Shown in pieces: positions 44,200 to 56,200 of a stretch of DNA of 64,000 nt (positions are counted from its first letter, which is position 1; each line of letters begins with the position of its first letter). Below the pieces are notes generated by a model. That model was not told the DNA's origin. It did not search any database and saw only the letters and a list, made by a program, of their open reading frames with translations. A program made the position numbers and the translations under genes. This DNA comes from Siphonodentalium dalli (taxonomy: Eukaryota; Mollusca; Scaphopoda; Gadilida; Siphonodentaliidae), in NCBI GenBank assembly GCA_032622095.1, contig CP136063.1, forward strand, positions 114,906,723 to 114,970,722, given 5' to 3'.

Positions 44200-45150
44200 G
44201 TGTGGCATAATATACTTTTAAAACAAACTAAATAGAAGTTCAATGAGGAAAAAAAAGCACTATATATTTCTTCTTGAGTCAGTTGTGTTTTTCAATAATA
44301 ATAACATGTCCTGTTTTGATAAAAAAAATTCTGCCTGTAATGTTATTAAGTTTGGAAGTCGCGTAGAGCAAATAAGATATATCCATGTATGTACTATTCA
44401 TATTCCAGAAAACATGCTATACTATATGTGCTATGGGTTACATTTCTGCCACCAATTCAATATTAAATATTGAAATAATTCTCTTGCATAATCTCTTAAT
44501 TCGGCAAAAGGCATGTCCATACAGTCTCAATTGCAGGAAAGTATGTAAATAAAAATAGAAAAATATAATTTAAATACTAAAATATACATTAAACCTTAAA
44601 ATGATTACAAGTTTGCATGCAATAAAACAATTGGAGAACACATATTTAACATAGGGAAGTTTCTGTACAATCACAAAAATATGATAACGGAATAAGTGGA
44701 AATTTTTAATAATTTAACAAGATTCTGGATGCTCTAGTGTCAGAAATAATAAAGATAGAAACTGATGTATATTATATGTGTATTTCTTCCATGTACACCT
44801 ATCATTATACTTATTTGTAAATTTCAATAAAACTCGATATGGGTGAAAATGGAACAATTTTCAAGCTAGATCGGAGCGAGTGACATTTCAATGTGCCTTT
44901 CCAATTGATACATGGCCATTTTCATATTAAAGAAATGAGAATTTGTTCACACACATTGAAGCAAAGAACACTTATATTGAGCCAGTGCCTCCATATATCT
45001 CATATATATATGTTTGTTGCTTATAAAATCAAAAACTTATGGGAATAAATTGACATCAATGAAGCCACAACTACACAAATTCCTGCATTTTCACTATTTT
45101 CTGGAAGTATGAGTCATAGATATTGAAATATATATATCCAATAAATGATA
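44200..45150. other. intergenic, nothing recognised
   Basis: AT-rich (well above the window mean) without repeats I could define or coding signal. Confidence 0.5.
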
Positions 45151-45158
45151 TTGAAGTA

Positions 45159-46045
45159 CAGTAAAACCTCTCCTAACCGAACACCGTCCTGACCAGCCAT
45201 TTTGTCCAGTTTAGAGAGGTGCTCGGTTTATAGAAATCAATTCACGATCGGAATGTCATCAATACATAACACAGTATTTTTAATAGATGAAACTTCAGGT
45301 GACACCAATGAATTTACGGACTGGTCAGCCAATAACTTATTTTAAATTAATTGCACACAAAAAACTTGCAAGCTAATTTGTGGATACAAATAGACCCGAT
45401 TAATTCAATTCTAAGCTGAAAATTTCCAATACTATTATCATTCAATGTAATCTGTTTCTTGAATAATAAATTGTCCGCCTAAAATTGTTAATAAACTACT
45501 AAAAAATTTCCACAAAACTCTACCAGAATGGTACTGAAGTATGGACAATCACCGTCGCATACTACCTCGAAAATAGGCAATTTGAAACCAGAATGATTGA
45601 AAGCAATTTTTAACGATTGCTATAATTATGTACTGCTTAATTATGGAAAATGAAGTTTTATTTTGTACGGTGGTCGTGAACACATGATAGTTCAACTCAG
45701 TGCTAAACTGGTATTAAAACAAACTACCAACAATTAATACTCCCATGACGTCTCAGTTAATCACTCAATCTTTGAAAAACACTGGGATATCTAATCAGAC
45801 AACTGCTAATATTACTATCTGGTTCAAAACGTGTCACCGATAGCACATGCATTCAGATTCTGGATGTAAAATTGCATGTGTTCGGTTATTATGGACTAAA
45901 AATGTTGTCTGGTGTTCGGAGAGGTTCCAGATTACAGAGGTAATTATTAATGACAATGCACTAGGCTTAATTCGGGAACAACAAATTTGTTCGGTGTAGA
46001 GAGGGATCCGGTTTAAAGAGGGTCTGGTTTGGAGAGGTTCTACTG
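45159..46045. mobile_element. pogo/Tigger-like MITE, 887 bp
   Basis: CAGTAAAACCTCTCCTAACC at the left and, inverted, CAGTAGAACCTCTCCAAACC at the right. TA lies on both sides (45157-45158 and 46046-46047). The CAGTA-AACCTC form is classic for Tc1/mariner pogo-type ends. No transposase. Confidence 0.88.
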
Positions 46046-46049
46046 TATC

Positions 46050-48330
46050 ATTAATTTGCGGGATATAAGATATCACAAAATTTATCTTAAGATCAATTAA
46101 AATCATGGTAGGATACTAATAAAATTTAACTATTGATATCTAAAATTATTTTTGGACATCAATAAGTATTAAATAGCACTATGACACTGGCCCTATACAA
46201 TACAAGTTTTTGCACATAGCCTTATGCATATAACAAAAATTGAGAAAAGTATTATTTTTGTTAAACAGCCTGTGGTGGATTAAAGCCACATGGCGGTTTG
46301 CGCTCCAAAATACACAAAATAATATTCGCTTTTGAAATTTTCCCGGTATCAAAATAGATAGATAAATACCCAAACTACCTTTCTACGACCAATATATGTC
46401 CCATAAATATGCATTCAAGTCATGAAAATTACAATAAATAGCAAAGTTCAGATCCCGAACATTTTTTCCAACATAGCTGCCATTTTTGGATGATGCAATC
46501 ACCGACAACAGCCGAGGATTTCCGGGTGTAATCGTAAATAAGCTTCCCCAGCGTCTTATAATTTCCGGTACGCGATAAAGGGGTTTCAATTTGATCGTAT
46601 GTGTCCCTGTGAGAAAAATGGTCTCTGTTGACAAGAATTTAATGATAGGACGGTCATCCTGAATTTATCCGAGACATGGCGATGGTGCGATTGGGGAAGG
46701 GGGTTCAGAAAGGAACATAATATTACTTATACATGTATAATAAGTAATTATGTTGAGATGCATTTGTATTTAAATTTCAATCCAACATCATTATCGTAGT
46801 AAATTGCAAGATTTGCAGTACTAGTATATGCTGAATATCTTTCTTAAAGAATATAGGAATGGGTCGCCAAGTATTAGATCATGTCATGAATTTATACTCT
46901 GGCTACCGTAGAGGTCATATTCAACCAGTTAAAAATATGGGAACGTTTTAATGTTCTGACGGAGAACTTTATAGCATTGAAAAAAACAACTCAGTGACTA
47001 TATATATTTATTTATTACTTGTTCCTCAATAACATATTTCACAATATGGGGTGTGACACTCCAGATTGCATTATTTGTCTGTGACTTTTGTGAGTCGACA
47101 TCGAAATAAACATTGAATTGATTACCTGTGAGAAATTTAATGATTGTAAAGGATGCTAATCAAAATCGACTCAACAAAGTGACATATTTCATGCAACATC
47201 GAGCTGGGATCTTCGTGAACTACATACACAGTGAAATACACTATTTACTGAGGAACAATATTAACTAAGAATATATTAGCTGCATGCACTGTTTTTTTTT
47301 AAATGTTTATAAACTTCCCTATATATCTGAACATGAAACATTTCACATTACTTGAACTGGTGTAGAATTATCTCTACGGGCGTAGCCAGTGTAGAGATTC
47401 ATGATATGATCTAGCTAAGTATGTATGCATATAGTTTTTCACAATTTACGTAGATCGATCGTCCATTGCATGTTTATATGTTGAAATCAACTGTAAACAA
47501 GATAGACAGGCGGGGAGAGTGTGTAGACACGCACGTATAGCATTGGAACTGTGTTAATTATCTACATGGATTAACTGTTTTGAATATTATTTTTTTAACA
47601 CACGGAAAAATTAGATATCATATGAAAGTAGTAGATGTGAGCCTTGTGTTCCGCACTGCTGTATATAATTTGAAAGTTGTGTCATGGGAACAGAGTGTAA
47701 ACAATGTAGACAAAATCGTTTTGAGGAAAAATAAATTAAAATAAATTGAATCCTATTCTACTACTGAAACCGATGGTGAAGACGCTGTTTTTTTGGCTTT
47801 ATTTTTCATGTTGATTTTCTAACTATTCCAATATCAAATGGGGTAACAGGTGTGATATGGCCATGTTGGGACATACACTCTCTTAATTATATGGTTTACG
47901 ACTAATCACTGTTTGTGTATATTTCATTTTATTGCTAACTTGGTGATAGTTGGTGCACCTGAAGCCACGTATCACAGAAAATCAGCATTTTTCATTACCA
48001 ATTGTCATCATGGATGCCATTTTGAATAGAACATTATGCTCTAAGCGGATTTATCAGATTTTGAATATGTTGTACCGGTAGAGGATATGATTATTATTCC
48101 TCTTCTAAATGGAATAAAAACCAACTTAGTCCAAATATTTTCTAGGTCAAAACTTTTATCGACAAGACTATTTTGTCTTTTCAGCATTTACCCATGACAT
48201 GGAGGTCTTACATGTTTGCCCTTTTCCCACATTTTGTCTTGTGACTCAGATGCAGGTGTTTTTAATTAAACTGATGGTGAAATAAAATAAACAAATTTTA
48301 AGTGCTCCAAGCAACCTATATTCCTAAATT
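46050..48330. other. intergenic, nothing recognised
   Basis: Mostly AT-rich. A G+C-richer patch at 46430-46690 has a 13-codon ATGGCG frame but no credible gene. Confidence 0.45.
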
Positions 48331-48446
48331 AGTGTTTCTCTGGCTTCGGGGGTTAACAAAATATTAGGCTTGAGTCAAGGACTCATCAAAGCTCTGAGTT
48401 ATCAGATATCGATTTTTGATATCTTTTATTTTTCACCACCTGGGTA

Positions 48447-48875
48447 GGTACTCAATCCGATCAGACGCTCCTAAATTACTATTTCTTTGGTTCCGGGGGT
48501 AAAAAATATTTCTCAGAGTGATCAGATATCGATTGTTGAAGTTTGTTATTTCTCAAGATGTGTAATAATATGTGGCCCAGAAACACGTGGTCATACGGAG
48601 GGTCTCGGACAAAATTGCGGATGAAGATGGATAACTCTAAAGTCAAGTGGTCATACGGTCAAATTATGTGATACTTTAGTGATAATACGGCCATATTTTG
48701 TTGAACAAAATGTTGATAAACAACAAGTTTTGGGAAATTTGATACCATAGTTGACAGTGATTAGCATTATATTGTTGCAATATATCGATTCTGATAACTA
48801 AAGCGTATTTTGAAGAAATGTTGTTGCTGTTGTATCTTGATGGTATGGGGACCGCCTGATCGGATTGAGTACCTT
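48447..48875. mobile_element. relative of the 37546 TTAA palindromic element
   Basis: AGGTACTCAATCCGATCAG on the left, CTGATCGGATTGAGTACCT then TTAA on the right. Internal GGGGGTAAAAAATATTT is shared. The left TTAA is lost. A further diverged piece lies at 48330-48446. Confidence 0.7.
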
Positions 48876-49736
48876 TAAAAAGAACTACGGAATTGAACTA
48901 ACTGCAGTTCATCGACACACTCAACTGAAAATTATTGCCTACAAAATTGCGATTAGAGTATATTTGAGAAAAATCAATGTGTTCCAAGGATCAATGTAAA
49001 TGACTAAAATTCATGTTGACATTGTGTAACAAACTGGAAAACCGTTCTATCGTTATTATTCTCGCATGGACAAATAGGATCCAACGGAAACATATTATCG
49101 CGTACCGAAAATGATAGAGACGCTGGGGAAAATTGGAAAATATTACGTCACAAACATGGCGGTATCGAGAATGCACTCATTTCCGAAAACACACGAGCGC
49201 TGCCGGCATCCCTCGGAAGATTAGAAAAATTTAACTGGAACAGCGAAACAATATCAAATTTACACAAAAATATAACTAACAAAACGTGTTTTTTAGTGCT
49301 ATATCGACGAATTAGCTCTGGAATAGTTTGCATGTGGATGTTTTGAGACCCCTTTTTTCGAATTACGTACACATAAATTTTAGGGTTCGAATGAGCCATG
49401 TCCGTTTAACTGTTTCATATGATAATATAATCAGGTAGTATCCTTGCGGTAGTCTCTTCCATACTATTTTAACCAATCAATATTAAGAAGACAACACATG
49501 ATAATTTGTTATATAGTTCAACCATATCTTGTATGAACACTTTGTATCAATTAAGTCACTTGGAGGATCCAAAGGCACAACCTTGGGTAACCTGAGTTAC
49601 CTACCATACATGAAAAAAATTATGGGAATGAAGATGTTTCTCATTCAACTAACTTCATAATCAAAGGCTTGATGTAACTAGCTACTATTTGAATGCACTG
49701 AAATGCACTACAGGTAAAACTTTTAACAAACAAACT

Positions 49737-50282
49737 TCATATATCTACAGAATTCTTCTCAAATTCAACAGTTCCGGCATCGCCTGGGCAAATACCATGT
49801 TGTTCCGTTTTTCTCTCTCCATCCACAGCCTTGCTAGCTTCACTTACTTCATTTTCATGTGAACTAATATGGGTATTTTGTAGGATATCCTCTATATTAC
49901 CACTGTCGTCTTGAACATTTTTATCAGAATTTCCACTGGTTTTCACCATAATGTCACCATCAGCATTAACCAGATCTACCTTGCAGTTTTCCACAGCTTC
50001 CTTTGTGTCTTTAACTTTTACTCCTTCTGAATGAACGTCATAGTTTTGAGATCCGACTGGATCTCCAGTGTTACTATCATTTAATTTATTCGTGGCTTGA
50101 GTCAACACATCCGGTAAATCTGCGATATCACCATTTTGACTAGAACAGTTAACTTCTTTTTTATTGTTTTTACATTGTTGAGAATATGGTGCATCAGATG
50201 AACTCCTTACAACATTTACAGATGTATCTACTGAACAACCCACAGAACTTTTGTGTGTACTTCTGGCTGAATCCACAGGAAG
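49737..50282 (-). CDS. ankyrin gene, terminal exon (acidic tail)
   Basis: Acceptor CTTTCAG|CTTCCTGTGG fits phase 0. 181 codons then stop, with text such as LPVDSARSTHKSSVGCSVD at the start and EDILQNTHISSHENE near the end. Low-complexity and rich in Asp, Asn, Ser, Lys and Val. No domain recognised. The open length (546 bp) in AT-rich DNA and the splice fit support it as coding. Confidence 0.82.
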   Translation of the reverse strand, partial: LPVDSARSTHKSSVGCSVDTSVNVVRSSSDAPYSQQCKNNKKEVNCSSQNGDIADLPDVLTQATNKLNDSNTGDPVGSQNYDVHSEGVKVKDTKEAVENCKVDLVNADGDIMVKTSGNSDKNVQDDSGNIEDILQNTHISSHENEVSEASKAVDGERKTEQHGICPGDAGTVEFEKNSVDI

Positions 50283-53200
50283 CTGAAAGTACAGATATAT
50301 TACATCGATAGATGTTCATGGGGACATAGTAAGAAGAACGCTCATTCAGTAGAGCTTTCGGCCAAGCTTCTTCTGTACCATTTTCCAAGGAATTTGGTTA
50401 CAATAAGAACAATTAGCGAATCTACATAACAAATTTCAGTACACGGCTGAGATTCTTGTGTGGATGGACAGAAAATCCTTGTTATTTCCAGTTGCTCTCG
50501 TGTTGCAGTCATGTGCCCCGCGAGAATCGGTTCGAAATCTGCAGACGACCCAGCGCGAAATCGCACGTGTCTTGGCGCCCTTCCGGTCACAAATGTCAGG
50601 GTCGGCTCCAAAATTGAATTAAACAGCGACAAAGGTGAGTTAATGCAGAATATAACACACAATGCATACTCCACAATGATTACTAGTATCGAATCAGTAG
50701 CTTTTATGGAGTATTATGCGATAAGATTTGTTTATTTTACATGTTTACAAAAGTCATTATTTCCAAGTGCATTTTAAATGGAATATTCCACCAATTTCCA
50801 CGAGTGATTAACTGCAATTCTGGAAGCTACGCTTGAGTATACTGTTGCTCAATGTTAGATACATACATTTCTTAGCTCCCAAACCACAAGTAAGTTTAGT
50901 ATTATACTTGTATGCCACAAAAAATGAATCTTAAAATGACCCGAAAATGTCACGGTTCCCTTCCGGTCAACTGTTAGCATTTGGGTTCGCATCGGTTTGA
51001 TCATGCCCCAGTTCGGAATCTGCACGTATTTAGTTTTCGCATTATTTGACCAGTATTTTCGTGCTCGTTGGAGACTTATCACACATATTTTATTTCCATA
51101 TTTACTAGTAATGACTAGCACCACATATGACACTATTTATACGGCGATATCTTGTTAAATGCACCTTGCTAGGCGTCTTCGAAGTACGAACGATTATTTT
51201 ATTTAAAAGGATGTCGTTTTTATGTGTAAACAATAAGTGGGAATACATATACACACCTGGCATTGATCCGATATGACTCGTGTTGTGTACATATCGCTAA
51301 AATCATAATAGGCCTACTGTCTACATTATATAATGTAACGTCTCAAACTTACACAAGTTTGTTTCTGTTATCTGACGAATAATGGTTGTTTATGCCTGTT
51401 TGGTTGCTTCATATACATGTCCAAGCATACACCATGTATATTGCATAGCAGGATTTAAATTCATTTAACTTGACAAATGACTTTAGTAATATCGTGTGCG
51501 TTGATTGACATATTTATAGAAAAATATAAACATTGCACACCTTACGAGTGTGAATGCGATTAGTTGCTGATGATGTAATAATCTGTGCCAATTAGTTTAA
51601 ATTACTAGTTTGACAAGAATGCTTTGTGTATGTCTTGCACTTCAGTGCAAAAAAAAAAATCAAACTATTTTTGATAATAGATTGATTTTTTTTGCTGACC
51701 CAACTAGAAGACACGCAGTCATTAGCCAGTCTTTGATTAAATGATTTATACGGCCTAGAAACCACCAAACGCAATCGGAAAGCCATCCCGATTGGGATTA
51801 AAATGATCCAAGTCCCATTCCGATTACATAATAAATAAGCCGAAAAAATAATAAATAAAACAACCACCGGTTTTTGGAGATCTCCGTGATTAGACTACGA
51901 TGACATCAAAATAGTCTAGCAATTTAAAAACAGATTCGGAGCCTGAGTTTATTATGCAGACTACAATTATGTAATCGTAGTCCAATTCAAAACTACCTCT
52001 CCTGAAAGTCAACATTTGCTATCAAAACGTAAACAAATAAACAAAAAATGACTTGATAACAATGCAAGGCCAAGTATAGCTAGCCTACAATTTAGGAAAA
52101 AAATAGTAATGCCAAAGTGCCTAATAATTTTGGTAGTTTTCACTGTCTGTTAATTCTTTTGTTTACGCGATATCTTTACCAGAGGGATCTAAGAAAAAGG
52201 ACAGCAGAGAGAAATCATAAACTTTTTAAGTAAACTAAACTGTATTAATTCCTTCTAAATCGTTAAAATATTATAATGTAGGCCTATATAGCTAGGGATT
52301 GAGATTGATCCTCTGTTAATTGGTACGTGTCGTGGTATTGTGATTTTTAAGTAATTTTTAATTTACTGGCAGTCATTCTCTTCTCCACACAAAAGACTTC
52401 ATGATATTTATTTTAACCAACAATTTTTGAATAACGCACCTTTGGTTTTTAATTGCACTATTAATCTAACGCACATCTAATTACAATATTCAAGTGGCAT
52501 AAATTAGCTTCCGAAATTTGTACCATACAACGAAGAAGCAGCTAGAATACCCAACTTCTATTTCTTGCTCAATTTTGTTTCGAACTATATTCCGCTCATT
52601 GCATTTCCGCATAAATTATCTCATTCCACACAACTTTTATTGTTTCTAAATACACGTTAATCATCATTATTCGTTATATCATCTAATATTCTAGCAAACT
52701 GAGTTCATAATCAGCACATTGAAACAGTTTTTATTTAATGGTCACTATTTATTTATCATACACAGGCATTTAAACGGTGATATTTCATATGTAATTATCA
52801 ACTCGTGCACGATTGGCGTAATTATTTTAAGCTCCGCCCACAGCTGTCACAGCTTAGCAAAACAGATGATACTTGCCGGAAAATAGAGTCATTTGACTGT
52901 GCCGATCAGCTGATCGGTCATGTGACTTAACTCAGGCCTCAGCTCACAAGGCGACTCGGGCGAGATTGTCGCCTTACTGTTGCTGACTTCGCCCTATCAT
53001 CGCTCTAAGGCGAAATCGAAGTGGCCTTCAATTTTAGGGGGATTTTTTTTTTTTTTTCTTAATTTTTGTTATAGTTCATTTTTCCAGACATGTCCGTATA
53101 TAGATGAATTGTGGCGGCCATCCCAAAAAAGAAACAGACGATGCAGAGACAAAGACCCAAGTGTTTAAAATAAAAAATAAAATATGACCTATTGTTTTGT

Positions 53201-56200
53201 GTTGTTATTCCGTCGCCTTTGTTCCCTTTGCGGTAATGAATGTTAATCACGAATGTTTTGACACGCTGAAATGTTTCGCATCTGCGTTGTTACTGACCAT
53301 CGTGAGTGTCACAAATAAATGTTTTAACTTAACTTAAAAGACTGCCGTCCCGCTTTTCAGATATAAAACAATTACGACATTATCAGAGTATGTACCAGGC
53401 GCTTCGGAAGTTCGTTTCGGTAACGCGTCGGACTTTTTGAAGAGACCGTGTCGGACTTTTTGAAGAGACCGCTTCCGTAAATAAAATAATGTCAAGTTTA
53501 TTGCTTTAATCGGATTATACCAGTGATGTTGGCATTAATTAAGGGAGGCCATTAATTAATAAAAGCTTTTGCAACTCCTTTGTTAGTTAGTCCTTATTGT
53601 TTATTTTAGCGGACACCCATATTACAGCCGTGACCAAATTAAACTTGGATGCTTCCGGCGCCCCTGATTACTGTAACTTGATAATTGTCTTGCTTAAATG
53701 ATAGCTACACAAAACATTTCCAAAAATTTTAAATGTATAATAACAATTAATTAAGCTAATTTCAGATAAAGTCAAATTTTTTTAGTTTTATTTGTTATTT
53801 TATCTTTTAAAAAAATTTATTGTCAGATGTTATAAAATAAAGCGATATTTGAAAATTGTCAATTTTTTGTAGTCTCCCCACTTCTCCCTGAAGTCTCCCT
53901 AAATTTCCTGAAGTCTCCCTAAAGTTCCTGGAGGGAGACTTCAAGTCTCCCTGTTCTGGACCCCTAGGCTGAGGCCTGACTTCTGAATAAAATCTTCAAA
54001 TACTTTTGCCATTTTTGTTTTTGTCAAAAAAAAATTAAATATTTAATATCTATTGGATTTTTAATTATCTCGGCGAAATTGACATTTTAAATATTTATAA
54101 TTAGAATTATGAAGAGAACATTTTTTTGACAAAGTAATTCCTTTAAACATTGTGTACATGCCCTGTTATTGGGAATTTCAAAGGTTGATGGAAAAATTCA
54201 CTTATCTCGGAAATACGCATTATTGTCTATTGTATTGAGAATGAGAAAGTTTGTTCTCCCTTGTTTCCGCATGCATTGCTCTGAAAAAAAAGTTGTGTTT
54301 TCAATGCAACCACATCCCTGACAAGATTTAGATGCCTCTTTCATAAATTTTCCAGAAATAGTTTTGAACGTAACTGCCTTCATGATAAAAAAAACTCTCC
54401 ATTTATATCTTTGAAACTTTCCTGAATTTTTATATGCGAGTTTTTTTGGTAATTTACAGGAAACAATTGTATCTCCCAGAACATTATCAGTAATTTTCCT
54501 GAAAATTAGCTGAAAAATTCACGATTTCGGAATATTTTGCAGAATAAGACGTCACTTGAATCAGTAATCAGATATCACAACATTTTTGAAACTTGAAGAA
54601 AATACTAACTAGTATGACATGAGGAATGGTAAAAATTACATGAGGCAGAAAATCCTATATAATCATATAATAGGCTGATTTGCCAACTCCAGAGACATCT
54701 TTAAGGCGTTACCATAAGTCATTTTCATGTTAAAAAAATGGGCAGTCTTTTCTCCAACTAATTTTCCTTGCAGGGTATGTATCTATGTATAATAGATACA
54801 TGAAGCTGTTGACGGATGGATCGGTTTAGCCTGCCCGAGTAATAAGAGTATCAGCTGTCTGGACATGGATATAGTCCTGTCTGGCGTTCTGCACGTTGGA
54901 TGTCATGATGTGCATTGTGATGTCCTGACGCCTTAACTGGTTTCCACGAAGAAATTTTAAAAACTTTTTCTAGTATGAAAGTTTTGTTACAATAAACAAG
55001 AGCTAAGCTGGGCATGGCAAAATACGCCCGGTGTGCTTTTATGAACTGTACACAAACAAACAATGGCAGTGACACTAAATTGTAGTATTGGAAATGTTAT
55101 TATGGGTGGATGCTGAATATTCTAAGTCAAATGGACATAGAAAAAACAAGGTGTGTTAATAGGGTTTGTTGTACCTTTATTAGGAAAACTCACATACCAA
55201 ATTTGGTTCCGCTAAAATAAACCAAACCAAAGTAATCATCCGGAAACCTCAAATATAAAACATTCTAAGTCGAAAAGAGCCATAAGTCAGCACAAAATAA
55301 TCGGAACGAACCCACATTCGAACTTGACCTGTAATATGATCTGGAAAACTCACATACCAAATTTAGTTCTGATAAAATAGCCCAAACTAAAGTTATCATC
55401 CGGAAACCAAAACTGCTAACTGACGGATGGACAGACGGAAGGACAGACCAATTACATAATACAGCCGTTTTTTTCAAACAGGCGTATACAAATCCGACAA
55501 AAATGCAAGTTAAGCATATTATATGGATTAAAACAAAAATGGTGTAAAACACAATAGCATCGGCCAAAGCCACGAGTGATCCTGTCCTTGTGACTCGGCC
55601 AAAGCCCCGAGTGATCCTGTCCTTGTTAGATCAACAAACTTAAACTAATTTACTTTATAATGATAAATGTATCGAATATTTTTATTTGTTATTTACTTAT
55701 GCTGAGATAGGAAAATGATTACCTGATTTGATGGTGTGACTGGCAAATCTATTGCCCTCATTTCTTTGTATATGTTAGTTGCATTCAACAATAAGTCCTT
55801 TAGTTGCGGGTCTTTTACTCTGTCTACAGCTAGCTCAGCTCTCTGAAACAAATATAATGCACACATGAAACAGGACCCTGAAAATGCATCAAGTATAATA
55901 CTTTTCATAACTTTGATTTTGGATAACCCACCCACACTGTGTTGAGAGAACGTATTTTAAACATTGAGTCTGATTGAGTGTCTTTTTCTGTGAACAGAAA
56001 ACATCATGTACTACGTTTTTTTGTGTGCATTTAATCATGGCGAAATTGGGATAAAAACTAATCTTGACAATACACTCATTCTTAGATTACTTGGATAGTA
56101 ATGTACACAGCTCTATGCAAGTTGGAATCAGTGTCACTTGAAAGTCCAATTGACTAGAGTCAGACACAACATTCCAGTTTCACGGGGTCAGACCTGCCCC

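Larger units (their letters stand above)
50283..55722 (-). other. ankyrin gene intron, 5.4 kb
   Basis: Contains a CpG-rich patch (50460-50645), a hAT-like element (52933-53978) and a tandem-monomer repeat (54994-55493). The rest (50700-52900, 53980-54990) is AT-rich with no recognised element. Confidence 0.7.

Noticed and set aside
46383-46634. 83-codon minus-strand frame
   Set aside because: No domain, no splice signals that would link it to a gene, and composition like neighbouring non-coding DNA.
49137-49230. ATGGCG start with a CRE-like TTACGTCA just upstream
   Set aside because: The frame stops after 22 codons with no splice donor. It resembles a promoter motif by chance and has no supporting gene.
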